DNA of 64,000 nucleotides. Source: Apostichopus japonicus (Eukaryota; Echinodermata; Holothuroidea; Aspidochirotida; Stichopodidae). Location of the stretch: NCBI RefSeq assembly GCF_037975245.1, contig NC_092577.1, forward strand, positions 33,800,898-33,864,897, given 5' to 3'. The notes beneath the pieces were generated by a model. It saw nothing but the letters and a program-made list of their open reading frames with translations, was not told where the DNA came from and did no database searches. Numbering within the stretch: the first letter of the stretch is position 1; every line of letters starts with the position of its first letter. Of this stretch, positions 34,742-47,325 are shown piece by piece. The position numbers were made by a program, and so were the translations under genes.

Positions 34742-35262
34742 TTCGATATTTGATGATATCATCAAATATTTGGTGATATCAGCAAATAATTGTTGATATC
34801 ATCAAATCATTTGATGATATCATCAAATAATTGCTGATATCAACAATTATTTGATGATATCAGCAAATAATTGTTGATATCAGCAATTCATTTGCTGATA
34901 TCAGCAATTCATTTGTTGATATCATCAATTCATTTGGTGATATCACCAAATAATTGCTGATATCAATAAATAATAGCTGATATCAACAAATATTTGCTGA
35001 TATCAGCAAATGAATTGGTGATATCAGCAATTGAATTGATGATATCAGCAAATCATTTGCTGATATCAACAATTCCGACATATCACTAATTAATTAGTGA
35101 TATGAGGAACCGAATTGCTGATATCATGAAATGATTTGGTGATATCATTAAAAGATTTGCTGATATCAGCAATTGAATTGGCGATATGTTGGAATTGCTG
35201 ATATCAACAATTCATTTGCTGATATCACCAATTCATTTGCTGATATCAGTAATTCAAGCGTA
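34742..35262. repeat. Left TGATATCA palindrome array
   Basis: About 25 units at ~20-bp spacing. Each has the 8-bp palindrome TGATATCA, usually extended to nnTGATATCAnn with AAT/ATT spacers. Variants such as TTGATGATATCATCAA are longer palindromes. Confidence 0.92.
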
Positions 35263-35768
35263 TCGAACCAACGTCTACAAAAAGGAATTAGAAACGAGCG
35301 CAATCAACAGGCATTCTTTTTGGGCTTAAGGGCGCTGTTTGGCTGGTAGCGGGCACAGAAAGGCGCCTGGTGCGAGGTTAATTTCAGCCTTGGTTATAGC
35401 GATCAACGGGAGGGGAAAGGGGACTAAGTTACACAGTACCACTACTGCCACTGGGAGACCTCCGTGGCTACCCATGCACTTGTGACAGGGAGGACAAACA
35501 TTGGGCAAGCACCGAGTAGGCCAGGCCTATAAACCTATGAAAAATAATATCGGGGTGGTTAAGTAGCTCAATATGAAATACCAAAATGTAAAAGTATACC
35601 CTGGTCGGCGGGCGACAGAAGCAGGCTGGGAACTGTGTCCATTGGACTGGCTCCCCGATGGTGGCTGCGATTTGTTTCAAATATTGGGGTGGGGGGACTT
35701 TAACTTGGGTGCAGACGCGTAACAATTCCCCCACCCCAAATTAAAATTGTTCGCGCACTTCGTTATTT

Positions 35769-35770
<2 letters not shown>

Positions 35771-35848
<78 letters not shown>
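35771..35848. repeat. (TA)n microsatellite
   Basis: About 78 bp of TA repeats inside the 34718-37734 element, immediately left of a hAT-like repeat. Confidence 0.95.
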
Positions 35849-35851
<3 letters not shown>

Positions 35852-35864
35852 GTATATATAAATA

Positions 35865-36497
35865 CAGGCGTGTATCCAGGATTTTCTAACCCGGGCGCGC
35901 GATCGAATTACTATCTAAGCGGAGCGCCACAGAAAATTTCTGGTTTTGATAGCCCCCAGATCACAGGAAATGGCACTTCTCGGGCTTGAAAATGATCAAC
36001 AAGTTGTACACTTTGGCCTGAGAATCAAGTTTTTCCAATAGTTTTTTTTTTCATCCATAACCTTTTTCAAGATTGTCACCAGTCACACATCATGTTCGAC
36101 CTCATCGCTTCTCCTGTGGATCATTGCTTTGGAAGGTAATACTATGTAACGGCCTATACAATACCCGTCAGCCCCACTTTTCAAGGTTTGAAGCCCATTA
36201 TTTGTTCAGAATTTGAATTATAAATTCACTTCAAAATATATCCATAAATGTTGCACAAAATTTCATCTATGGTCAACCAATATAGAAAAAAAACCTTCAA
36301 CCCCTAACAAACCGGTCAAAATGGCACGAGTAGAGGAGAGGGAAGTATGATGAAGAATGTTGGTCAGGGAATTTTCGAAAATTCAGACACAGTTAATTTA
36401 TTGTGTACAAATATTATAAATATAAAACTTCGATATCGTTAAAAAAGACAAAAAATATCTTCGCCCCACCCCCCCCCCCTACTTGGCTACGTGCCTG
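35865..36497. repeat. Dispersed hAT-like repeat, copy 2
   Basis: Begins CAGGCGTGTATCCAGG and ends CTTGGCTACGTGCCTG, the complement being CAGGCACGTAGCCAAG: an imperfect inverted pair. Resembles 22995-23255. No flanking duplication seen. Confidence 0.45.
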
Positions 36498-37235
36498 CGG
36501 TTAGAAATCTTGTAGGAAACAGGCCAAATGGAAACCCAGTGAACCCATATCGATGTGGATCATATATATGATTGTACGTACTTACACTCATTCACAAGAG
36601 ATGTACAGACATTATGATAATAATCATGAGTGACAACATGCTATACGGTCACAGGAACGACGACGAAGAGTCATTTACCTCATAGCGCATGTGTTGGATG
36701 AAGTTTAAGCCACCGCCAAATAGGATTTGGATAAATAATCTCATGCATTATTTTCTATTTATAGCCACACAAAAACACTATGCCACCAAATATTGGGGGG
36801 GGGGGGAGATATTAGATACTATATCCCCCACCTAAAATATGTCCCCCCCCCATGATCGCCGCTCATGGCTGCAACATTCCGTTCCGTCTGGCTGTGCCTG
36901 TGCGTCTGCGATGGAAAGGAGCTGATCGTGCACAGCTGCTATTGAATTGAACCTATGCTCATCGATGCTCGCGTTAATCCGTTCTAAATTTCTCTTTGCT
37001 TTGGAGAAGACGTTCTTTCGCTTCAGAAGCATTCTCATTGCCAGTTAAGAGCCTATCTACTGCGCCCCGAGAACTTCTGTCAATAATGCTTCATCAAGTT
37101 TACCGCAATCGCCAAGGTGAAAGTAACGCTACCCGTACCCTGTTGTCTCGTCACTGTCATTTGCATGTACTGCTTAGTACACTGACATTGTGTGCGCATG
37201 CTTGTAAGACGGGCTGCCACGGTTGAATTACTGAT

Positions 37236-37705
37236 ATCATCGTCACGGTTGAATTACTGATATCAGCAAATGATTTGTTGATATCATCAAATGAATTGGT
37301 GATATCAACAAATGAATTGGTGATATCAACAAAAGCATGCATTAGTGATATGTACGGTTCATTTGCTGATATCATTAAATCAATTACTGATATCACCAAT
37401 TGATTTGTTGATATCAGCAAATGAATAAGTGATATGTTGGAATTATTGATATCATCAAATGATTTGCTGATATCACCAATTATTTGATGATAACAGCAAA
37501 TAATTGTTGATATCATCAAATGATTTGCTGATATCACCAAATAATTTGCTGATATCACCAAATAATTGCTGATATCTGCAAATATTTGTTGATATCAGCA
37601 ATTATTTGTTGATATCAGCAATTATTTGATGATATCAACAAATGATTTGATGATATCAACAATTATTTGCTGATATCACCAAATATTTGATGATGTCATC
37701 AAATA
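37236..37705. repeat. Right TGATATCA palindrome array
   Basis: About 22 units of the same type as 34742-35262, running into the right TIR. The outermost ~100 bp mirror the left array almost exactly. Confidence 0.92.
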
Positions 37706-37740
37706 TCGAATAAAAAGTAAAACGGCTTGCCATAGTACCG

Positions 37741-38214
37741 CTTCCCACGATACCACGAGAAATACTGTGATCATAGATACCTAGACCTGTCAAGTCATTT
37801 AATGGACCTGACAGAGAATACCCAAATCTGAGGACACTGATTGGTCAATTTTCGTGTGCTACAGTGTCGAGGCACAGAAGCTATGCCTTATGTGTGCTAG
37901 TTTATATAGTTCTTTTTTCATTTTAAAGGCTTTTAGGTTCTCCCAAATAATGAAAAAAGAATTAATTGTTGTCTCCTCTCAAATATATCAGGGATTCCAT
38001 GAAGGAATTCTCTATGCATCTATCCTCTGCTTCTTTTTTTTTTAGGAAAAGAGATGCATACTATAACATATAAGAATAGCAGTTTGTCTCTCTTCTTTAT
38101 TCAACTCGAATCCACAGGTAATTTATTAAGATATGAATACAACAAAAGGTTTGTCATATCAGTCTTGCAAAAATATGGGACAAAATCATGGAAAATTGCT
38201 GTAAATTTACCATC
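37741..38214. other. Inner sequence of the TTACC-array element, right part
   Basis: Resumes after the 34718-37734 insertion. No coding feature. Short poly-T near 38032-38043. Confidence 0.4.
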
Positions 38215-39040
38215 ATGTTTCATAGTGTGACCCATATATATTCTACTGTGGTAAAATCATGGTACAATTATGGTAAATTTACCATAGTATAATTGCACCA
38301 TATAGTTTTACCTTATTTTTACTGTGGTTAATCATGGCACAATTGTAGGAATTTCACATATGTAGTTTACGTACCATATAAACTTACCCTACTTTAACTA
38401 CAGTAATATCATGGTAAAACTATGGTAAATTTACCGTAGTAAATGTACCACGCTTTTACCCTACTTTTACCGCGGTAATACCATGGTAAAACTGTGGTTA
38501 ATTTACCGTAGTAAATGTACCGCACTTTTACCCTACTTATACCGCGGTAATATCATGGTAAAACTGCGGTAAATTTACCGCGGTAAATGTACCACACTTT
38601 TACCCTACTTTTACCGCGGTAATACCATGGTAAAACTGTGGTAATTTTACCGTAGTAAATGTACCACTTTTACCGCGGTAAACCCTGGTAAAACTGCGGT
38701 AAATTTACCGCAGTAAATGTAACACACTTTTACCGCGGTAAACCATGGTAAAATGCGGTAAATTTACCGCAGTAAATGTACCACACTTTTACCCTACTTT
38801 TACCGCGGTAATACCATGGTAAAACTGTGGTAAATTTACAGTAGTAAATGTACCACACTTTTACGGCGGTAAACCATGGTAAAACTGCGGTAAATTTACC
38901 GCAGTAAATGTACCGCACTTTTACCGCGGAAATACCATGGTAAAACTGCGGTAAATGTACCGCGGTTGATTTTACCACACATTTACCCTATTTACTACAC
39001 ATTTACCATAGTTTACCGCGGTAAAATTAGGGTACATTTT
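38215..39040. repeat. Right TTACCGCGGTAA array
   Basis: Composite units of roughly 60-80 bp containing TACCATGGTAAAACTG, GGTAAATTTACCG, AAATGTACCACACTTTTACC and TTTTACCGCGGTAA, at least eight copies. Each is rich in self-complementary words. The minus-strand Tyr/Val/Phe-rich ORF is an artefact. Confidence 0.9.
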
Positions 39041-39889
39041 TTGCTGTAATTAGTAATAGAATGTAACACCAAACGGTTTCAGTTGTTTTCCGCATACGTT
39101 ACTTTCCGCTGAAAAAAAACTGCGGAAAACACCTTTTTTTCACTTACCTGTACACTATATTTTTCCGCAATTTTAGGATACCAAATTCAGGCAGGATGAT
39201 TAAAATAACATGAGAAAGTATCAAAGAACGTCGATCAAGGATGGTTAGACTGAGTTCATGTCAGAAAAGTTAGACTGCTTATAATTTAGAGGAGGCTTGG
39301 GGTGTTTGTAATTAGGGATTATTAAGAAGTATGAGGCGGTCGGCGGATAAAAGGGCAAAGGGACGCCCGCGTTATGAAGGATTGAGTATCTAATAAAGTA
39401 TTAAAACTGCGGTCCGATGATGGTTTAAAAAAAAAAGTTGTGAAAGGCGGTATCTTTGATTTTCGCTGGAAATGGCTGTATCAGTAAGGCATGTCGAAAA
39501 CTACAACCCAAAAAGGTGGCGCTGTTTAACTAAAATTAAACTTGTGCTTACAGCCTAAGCTAGTGCTTACAGCCTAAGCTACAACCTTAGCTATCCTAAA
39601 TCTAGTCTCGAAGCTACATTTTATCCTGTTACAGTCAAATCCTATCTTCTCCATCTTCCTAAATCCTTCCATATGCCTAATCATTTCAGTAAGTCATTCT
39701 GTTCCTCCCAAAAAAAAACGGTACTTTCCGCTGAAAAAACGTTGTTTTCCGCTGACAAATTTGCATTCAAATCCAAAAAAGTCCTGCACAAAATCCTGCG
39801 GGATTTTATGCAGGAATTATGCCAGGATTTGGCCACATCCTGCAGGATTTATGTAGGATTCCTACAAGAAATTTTGCAGGATTTTAAAG

Positions 39890-40773
39890 GGCTATGCAGG
39901 ATAATTTACAGGAATGTACAGGACTTTTGAAAGACTTATGCAAGATAATATACAGGATTGTACAGGACTTTTGAAAGACTATGCAAGATAATTTACAGGA
40001 TTGCACAGGACTTTTGAAAGACTATGCAAGATAATATACAGGATTGTACAGGACTTTTGAAAGACTATGTAAGATAATTTACAGGATTGTACAGGACTTT
40101 TGAAAGACTATGCAAGATAATATACAGGATTGTACAGGACTTTTGAAAGCCTATGCAAGAAAATTTACAGGATTGTACAGGACTTTTGAAAGACTATGCA
40201 AGATAATTTACAGGATTGTACAGGACTTTTGAAAGACTATGAAAGATAATTTACAGGATTGTACAGGACTTTTAAAAGACTATGCAAGATAATATACAGG
40301 ATTGTACAGGACTTTTGAAAGACTATGCAGGATAATAAACAGGATTGTACAGGACTTTTGAAAGACTATGCAAGAAAATTTACAGGATTGTACAGGACTT
40401 TTGAAAGACTATGCAAGATAATTTACAGGACTGTACAGGACTTTTGAAAGACTATGCGGGATAATTTACAGGATTGTATAGGACTTTTGAAAGACTATGC
40501 AAGAAAATTTACAGGATTGTACAGGACTTTTGAAAGACTATGCAAGATAATTTACAGGATTGTACAGGATTTTTGAAAGACTATGCAAGTTAATATATAG
40601 GATTGGACAGGATTTTTGAAAGACTATGCAAGATAAAAAACATGATTGTACAGGATTTTTTAAATACTATGCAAGATAATATACAGGATTGTACAGGACT
40701 TTTTAAAGATTATGCAAGATAATTGACAGGATTGTACAGGACTATTAAAAAGATTATGCAAGGTAATTTACAG
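39890..40773 (+). repeat. Left 43-bp tandem array, ~20 units
   Basis: Units of about 43 bp containing ACAGGATTGTACAGGACTTT, TGAAAGACTATGCAAGATAA and TTT. Very regular from 39960 to 40560, decaying toward the inner edge. Confidence 0.95.
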
Positions 40774-41162
40774 ATCTGAATACTGTTTATTGGCATTTGT
40801 ACATCCTGATTACTAGAAATTTTAGTTCTTTAAAGAAAAAAAAGGCAAAAGTGGAAAGATGACTTTGCCAAGTAAAAGTCACCATCAGTCTATAATAGTG
40901 TTGGTTAAAGCCACTTTTAAGAAAAAACTGTCCAGAAGATCTCCTTTGAAAAGTTAAGTTGTAAGTGACAGCAACATACTTTCCATATCCTGGATTTAAA
41001 TATATAAAACTAAATACCATTTAATGTCAAACAATAACTGTTAAAAACAAAATAAAAAATTTGGGTTTAAAGTTTAATCCCACTTTGAAAAAAGAACTGT
41101 CTGGAAAAATTCCTCTGAAAAGTTAACTTGTAAGTGAAAGCCACTTTGGATGGATGGTGTCA

Positions 41163-41280
41163 AGCAGGCAACTGGGCTGACTCTGGATGGACTGCGAGGG
41201 GCAACCAGGAGCCGGAAGGATTGGAGGATGAAAGCCATGGTCATCGGGGGTCAGACACGACTGGACGGTACAAGTTCACA
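41163..41280 (+). pseudogene. C-terminal scrap of a non-LTR retrotransposon
   Basis: One plus frame reads ATGLTLDGLRGATRSRKDW followed by a stretch ending GGQTRLDGT. This resembles the last residues of many invertebrate non-LTR reverse-transcriptase polyproteins (T-L-L-A-RDR-W ... RLDGT). Only about 38 codons remain. Confidence 0.4.
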
Positions 41281-41394
41281 AGTTAAGTGACAGCAATATG
41301 CTGTCAGTTTGAATAAAACTAAAGACTGTTTAATGGTAAGCAATAACCATTGAAAACAAATAATATGCTACTAATGTTTAAAGGCCTTCTTTGT

Positions 41395-43256
41395 TTTATG
41401 ATCGATGTCAGCTTCTTGGATATGTATTTGCTGAATCTTGCAGCTCCCTCAGTAAATTGCAGCTTTCTTTCAAACATTCCGTGCTGCAAGAAACAAAGTG
41501 AATGAACACTTAAGAATTGACTTATCATGATTTACAGTAATAGTGTGATCCTAAAACTCTCTTGCATTGCTAGATGAGTGCTTTCATGGAAAGTTAAGTT
41601 CAAACTTTCCTGGGGTTTAGAATGTCTCACAATATTTATCTCTGTTGGTATCCAACCTATATGGACTAGCAATCAGTCCAACCAAGTACATTCTTTTGTC
41701 TCAAATCCAAAGGAAAAACCTTCTCACCTAATTGAAAGATGAACTTTGAAGATGAAGCAACAATTGATTCTTGAATTATGACAATCACAAAGTTCTGAAA
41801 CCCTCCAAGGGCAAAATATACACCATGACTTAAAGCAACTTTCTTTTTTGGAGTTATAGCATTGACAAGCATTTTAGAGTTAGACCTCTACTGACCATGA
41901 ACTTATAACAACATATAGGTAGTATGCTTACCAACAGCAATAAACATAATTGTACAAACTTGAAATTTCAAGTGAGGTTATGTATTCCATTATAATCAGA
42001 AAGTAATGCAATGCCTAGGTAGCTTAAATAACATAATGGTAAAGAACTTCTACCACCCAAAGATGGTTCTATAATTAGCAGAGATTTTAGCAACTTCATA
42101 TATATATTATATACCAACACAAAGAATGTCTTTTCAGTTTTGCATGCATCTGATCTGTTGCCCTTCGCAAAGGGCAAGCTAGCTTTTGTTTCTGAACATT
42201 AGATGGACAATTTTTGTTTTGGTTTAGAATTTGGGTTCGCTCAATCTTTTGGTTGGAAAAACTACACCACTATGGTAGCTACTGGAATGCATAATTCTAC
42301 TGATAAATAGTTCTGTCAGTGTTACAAAATGATTTACTCCTGGAAAACAGCTTATCCAGTAAATTATTTTGTACACTTGTGTACTAAGTCATGAGCTTGT
42401 AATATAAATGTTACTCGTTTGAAAGCTTTTAATAATTACTAACCTTTCATAGCATTAACCTTCATGGGAGACAACAGCGGTTTTGCATCTCTGTCACTGT
42501 TGAATCTTGGAAAAGAGTTCCTCACGACTTTCATTTTAAAGTGTTGGTACCCCAAATTGACACCAGTAAAGTTTCACGAACATATAGTGTTTCTCTTAAC
42601 TACAAATGGCCTCCCACTTGTCTTCAGGAAGCCAAAAATCTGCACCAATATTAACCTGTGAACAGAAAATATGATATACTGTACATGTAAGCAAGCATAG
42701 ATACAGATTTAGCACATGATAACTCACATTATCATAAACATATATTAAAATTTTATAACATATTGGGAGGTAAACATTTAATTCTAGGTCCCTCAAATTA
42801 TAAGCCAGGAATAGCAGCTTATCCAAATAATTATTTTGCACAGTATAACACCAAGTTATTTTTCTAAGCTTAATAATCATGTTTATAATGTAAATACTCA
42901 TCCCAAATCTGTTAAAAATTCGCCTAACTTATGAAGCTTGCACGTAAATGATGTACCAGACTGTTCTTCTTTTAAAACAGGTAATGAAAAGTATCTTTAT
43001 TGTCATTACACAGTAGGGTACAATAGTTAAACTCACTCTTCCATCTTTTTTCTCTATGGCACTTGTTCCTTTGCTTTTGGACTCTCGGATAAACTCTTTG
43101 GTCCTGCAAAGGGTACACATACAGTATATCAACTTAACACAAAATGTCTTTAAGCCATATAACACTTTTCTCCACTTCTGTTGTTGCCTCCACACTGGTG
43201 TAGTACATCACAGGAAACCTCACCCTTGACCTGGATATTTGGCTTTTCAATTCTTC
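41395..43256 (-). CDS. Candidate multi-exon gene inside the 8.9-kb element, unrecognised
   Basis: Not a known family to me. Minus-strand segments with splice-like edges are 43256-43224, 43103-43037 and 42660-about 42601. The first two join in phase to read ...EKPNIQVKGTKEFIRESK...; the third continues VNIGADFWLPEDKWEAIC and then stops. Acceptors TTTCCTTTTTCCAG, TACCCTTTGCAG and TTTCTGTTCACAG and donors GTGAGG and GTGAGT are good. Further coding-like pieces follow downstream (KVVRNSFPRFNSDRDAK near 42530; LVNAITPKKKVALSHGVYFA near 41870; HGMFERKLQFTEGAARFSK near 41487, after the acceptor TTTGTTTCTTGCAG), but phases between them do not all agree. It may be a captured host gene or a decayed element gene. 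Low confidence. Confidence 0.3.
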
Positions 43257-44112
43257 CTGGAAAAAGGAAATGGCAAAGAAGTATTCATCATTTGAAGAAA
43301 ATGAAATAAAGTTGTTACCACAAAAAGGTTGTGAGATTTGCTTCCACAATAGTCTCAAAAAAGCAATTCCAAAGTTTGATGCAGACTGTATAAAGCTGAA
43401 CATTTGAACAAGAGTGTCCTCACCAGAATCAAATGCCCAGACTACAGAGATAATAAAACATAGGCTAAATCTTTGTTTGTTTTTATGATCTAAAAATATA
43501 AAATTTTAGAAACACAAATGCACTGAACCAACTTATTTATACTATAGGCCTAATCGTTTTTAGTTGTTATATTGCTTGCTCACTTAACATTAACAAGCCT
43601 GTTCAGACCTAGGCTAGAGAAGAATCAGTACTTTGTTACTCTAAGTTTGTCTTTCGATCCTTTCATTTAGTCTTACTAATAGTGCTAAAGTATATTATAC
43701 CGATGACTAGCCAACATAATTTGTTCAGCCTACTGTACTAGTACTGTATGTTTGAAGATTTAGCCTTGCTTTATTCAATCACATACTAGGCCTACATAGC
43801 CTACAGGCCCTAGCCTACCCTGTACCCATTTAGATTCACGTGGGAAACTACAGAAAATCTTTACCAAATGAGTGTAGGCTTCAAATAAAGTATTGAGTCT
43901 TAGTCCCAGCATTTGTTTGGAAATACATAGAAGATGATGTGCCACTGTGTTCAATCTAGCCCAAAACACACATAACACAATGTTAACTGATGTTTTTAAT
44001 GCAGTTTGGTGTAAAGAATGCCACAGTAGAAGCCTAAGCTACTCACTGTCATTGCACTTGTGTATTGCAAAACGCCAGCCTAACGACGGTTACACTCACC
44101 ATATTAGTATAG

Positions 44113-44605
44113 TCAGTATTGCGAAGTTCGACATACTGCGAAGTTCGGACCACCCTAAGAAATACACGATTTCACCATGAAAACCTACAGGAAGAGTCAA
44201 ATTTCACCAAAAAGTACGAAGCTACAGTTATTTTCTCTCCAAAATGACCCGTATGCAATAAATTACTTACATATTTGTCGATAAAATGACGAAGATCTAT
44301 GAAGTCTGTTATAATTACTGAAAGAGCAACTGCGCCACCAATTTTATCACCAGCGCCACACTGTGGGTTGCGTGTCCGAACTTCGCAATACTCTAGCAAA
44401 GAAATACCAGTTCCACAATCACGAAGAATCTTCTTGGAAAACAACGTGAAAACAGTTTGCAGGAAAGAAAGTTTGGCCGTGTATCGTACTATAACAAAAT
44501 TCTCCCACCATATGAAGTATATTTTCAAATGATTTATACCAGAAGATTTAGTTTTGGGGTGTTTTAAGTCTTAAGTGTCCGAACTTCGAAGTCACCATCC
44601 TACTA
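44113..44605. repeat. Inverted-repeat element with CGAAGTTCGGAC ends
   Basis: CGAAGTTCGGAC near 44137 is mirrored by GTCCGAACTTCG near 44577. Extra copies of the motif (TTGCGAAGTTCG at 44119; GTCCGAACTTCGCAATAC at 44371) lie inside. It may be a MITE. Edges uncertain. Confidence 0.35.
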
Positions 44606-45240
44606 GTGGCCTGACAATTAACGTTATTTTTACCTCCAAGTTTAAGGAATAACAGGTAGGCGGTTAATAATTCCATTCTTCTGTAGACCTTCTTGGGTGA
44701 GTAACAGTTGAAAGTTGCTTAGAAATTTCCACAAAAATTATTTTGTAAATCAATTTATTTGTATCAGAGTGATCGTGTAAAACTATGCCAGGCAATGCTT
44801 ACGCTGTGCAGAAGTTAAACAGCTGCCTACGCGTTGCTTCGCGGTTTCGAATTGAATATGGTGTTGGAGTCAAAGGTCAACTTAAACCTCGTACACAATG
44901 TGATTATAAAAAATGGAGAAAATTGTCTTAGACCTCCCAATTTGAGAGTTTCGTGTTACTGAAAATTATGAATATAATTAATTTATATCAAAAATTTAAA
45001 ATAACGATAAATTGGGAAAAGTTGAATCACAATATAAATTGTACATTAATTATTTTAATCTTGATCTTGACTTGGCAATATGCGTTTTACTTTCAGTGAC
45101 TATGAATCACTGATCTAAATATAGATGCGAGCTCATCTCAATCACATCAAAATAATGCAGGTGTATGCTGCGTATTAAATTATAAACTGGAAGAACTTCT
45201 CTCTCATAAATTATGAACTATCCTTTAATTTGTCATGCAT
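44606..45240. other. Inner sequence of the 8.9-kb element, no gene seen
   Basis: AT-rich DNA between the CGAAGTTCGGAC repeat and the right array. Nothing coding recognised. Confidence 0.4.
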
Positions 45241-47190
45241 AACCTTAAAAGTCCTGTACAATCCTGTATTTAACTATCTTGCATAATCTTTTAAAATCCT
45301 GTATAATTTCTTGCATAGTCTTTCAAAAATCCAGTTCCATCCTGTATATTATCTTGCATAGTCTTCAAAAATCCTGTATATTTTCTTGCATAATTTTTTT
45401 AAAATCCTTTATGATCCTGTAATTATCTTGCATAGTCTTTCAAAAGTCGTGTACATTCCTGTATATTATCTTGCATAGTCTTTCAAAAGTCCTGTACAAT
45501 CCTGTATATTATCTTGCATAGTCTTTCAAAAGTCCTGTACAATCCTGTATATTATCTTGCATAATCTTTTAAAATCCTGTACAATCCTGTAATATCTTAT
45601 GAAAATATATATTAAAAGTCCAGTGCAATCCTGTAAATAGTCTTTCAAAACTGCTGTTAAATCTTGTAATTTGTAAAATTAAAAGTCTTTTACAATCCTG
45701 TAAATTGTCTTGCATTGTCTTTTAAAAGTTCTGTATATTATCTTGCATAACATTTTAGTAATCATGTACAATCCTGTAAATTATCTTGTAGTCTTTTAAA
45801 AGTCATGTAAAATCCTGTAAATTATCTTGCATAAACTTTAAAAACAATTCTGCACAATCCTGTTAATATCCATGTATATTTACTCCAGAATCCTGTAAAA
45901 TCCTGTAAAATTTCTTGCATAGTCTTTGAAAAATCCGGTTCCATCCTGTATATTATCTTGCATAGTCTTTCAAAAATCCTGTAAATTTTCTTGCATAAAT
46001 TTTTTAAAATCCTTTATGATCCTGTAATTATCTTGCATAGTCTTTCAAAAGTCCTGTACATTCCTGTATATTATCTTGCATAGTCTTTCAAAAGTCCTAT
46101 ACAATCCTGTATATTATCTTGCATAGTCTTTCAAAAATTCTGTACAATCCTATATATTATCTTGCATAGTCTTTTAAAAGTCCTGTACAATCCTGTAAAT
46201 TATCTTGCATAATCTTTCAAAATCCTGTAAATTTTCTTGCATAGTCTTTCAAAAGTCCTGTACAATCCTGTATATTATCTTGCATAGTCTTTCAAAAGTC
46301 CTGTACAATCCTGTAAATTATCTTACATAGTCTTTCAAAAGTCCTGTACAATCCTGTAATTATCTTGCATAATCTTTTAAAATCCTGTATAATTTCTTGC
46401 ATAGTCTTTCAAAAATCCGGTACAATCCTGTAAATTTTCTTGCATAATCTTTTAAAAGTCCTTTACGATCCTGTAATTATCTTGCATAGTCTTTTAAAAG
46501 TCCTGTACAATCCTGTAAATTATCTTGCATAGTCTTTCAAAAGTCCTGTACAATCCTGGAAATTTTCTTGCATAGTCTTTCAAAGTCCTGTACAATCCTG
46601 TATATTATCTTGCATAGTCTTTCAAAAGTCCTGTACATTATCTTGCATAGTCTTTTAAAAGTCCTGTACAATCCTGTAAATTATCTTGCATAATCTTTTA
46701 AAATCCTGTATAATTTCTTGCACTGTCTTTGAAAAGTCCGGTTCCATCCTGTATATTATCTTGCATAGTCTTTCAAAAGTCCTGTACAATCCTGTAAATT
46801 TCTTGCATAATCTTTTAAAAGTCCTGTACAATCCTGTAATTTCTTATGAAAATATATTAAAAGTCCAATGCAATCCTGTAAATAGTCTTTCAAAACTGCT
46901 GTTAAATCTTGTAATTTGTAAAATTAAAAGTCTTTTACAATCCTGTAAATTGTCTTGCATTGTCTTTTAAAAGTTCTGTATATTATCTTGCATAACATTT
47001 TAGTCATCATGTACAATCCTGTAAATTATCTTGTAGTCTTTTAAAAGTCATGTACAATCCTGTAAATTATCTTGCATAAACTTTAAAAACAATTCTGCAC
47101 AATCCTGTTAATATCCATGTATATTTACTCCAGAATCCTGTAAAATCCTGTAAAATATCTTGCAGAGTCTTTTAAAAATCATGAGTACAA
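45241..47190 (-). repeat. Right 43-bp tandem array, opposite orientation, ~45 units
   Basis: The complement of the left-array unit: TCTTGCATAGTCTTTCAAAA, GTCCTGTACAATCCTGTA and AATTA. More degenerate than the left array. A block of about 315 bp at 45595-45913 recurs at 46846-47158. Confidence 0.95.
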
Positions 47191-47325
47191 TGTAAATACA
47201 TTCTCGCATATTTCTAGTAAACAACGTAATGGAGTGCCTCTATTAATTAATAGAGGGAGAGAAAATAATAGAGAGATAAATTTCTCCAAATATTTAAAAA
47301 CTCATACATGTACAACGCGAATGAA

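Larger units (their letters stand above)
34718..37734. mobile_element. TIR element with TGATATCA palindrome arrays, 3,017 bp
   Basis: Terminal inverted repeats begin TATGGCAAGCCGTTTTACTT on both ends and match almost perfectly for at least 100 bases; by eye the first mismatch is at about base 40. The 6-bp direct repeat GTACCG flanks it (34712-34717 and 37735-37740). Each TIR runs into an array of ~20-bp units centred on TGATATCA. The ~2-kb middle has no transposase. It holds a (TA)n tract, a hAT-like repeat (35865-36497) and a minus-strand coding relic near 36840-37070 of gag-like flavour (about RKNVFSKAKRNLERINASI) broken by a frameshift. The near-identical ends imply recent movement, driven in trans. 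Superfamily unknown; a 6-bp duplication is unusual. Confidence 0.8.
33568..39046. mobile_element. TTACC-array TIR element, interrupted by a second element
   Basis: Proposed ends: CAGGAATAAATTTACC on the left, and the complement of the right end, CAGCAAAAAATGTACC. They match in about 27 of the first 36 bases, ending in TTTACCGnGGTAA on both sides. Inside each end is a long array of degenerate TTTTACC / TTACCGCGGTAA words (33580-34130 and 38215-39040). The element is split by the 34718-37734 insertion; without it the length is about 2.45 kb. No transposase seen, and no convincing target duplication, so the boundaries are tentative. Confidence 0.5.

Noticed and set aside
36832-37230. Complete gag gene within the palindrome element
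   Set aside because: Only short fragments in two frames remain and the resemblance is weak; kept only as a possible relic in the element entry.
34742-37705. CRISPR-like array, because of regular ~20-bp spacing of TGATATCA
   Set aside because: Eukaryotic context, spacers are only AT linkers, and the arrays are mirror images inside transposon TIRs.
44172-44528. 118-codon minus ORF with Cys-rich centre
   Set aside because: Lies within a small inverted-repeat element and has no recognisable domain; probably chance.
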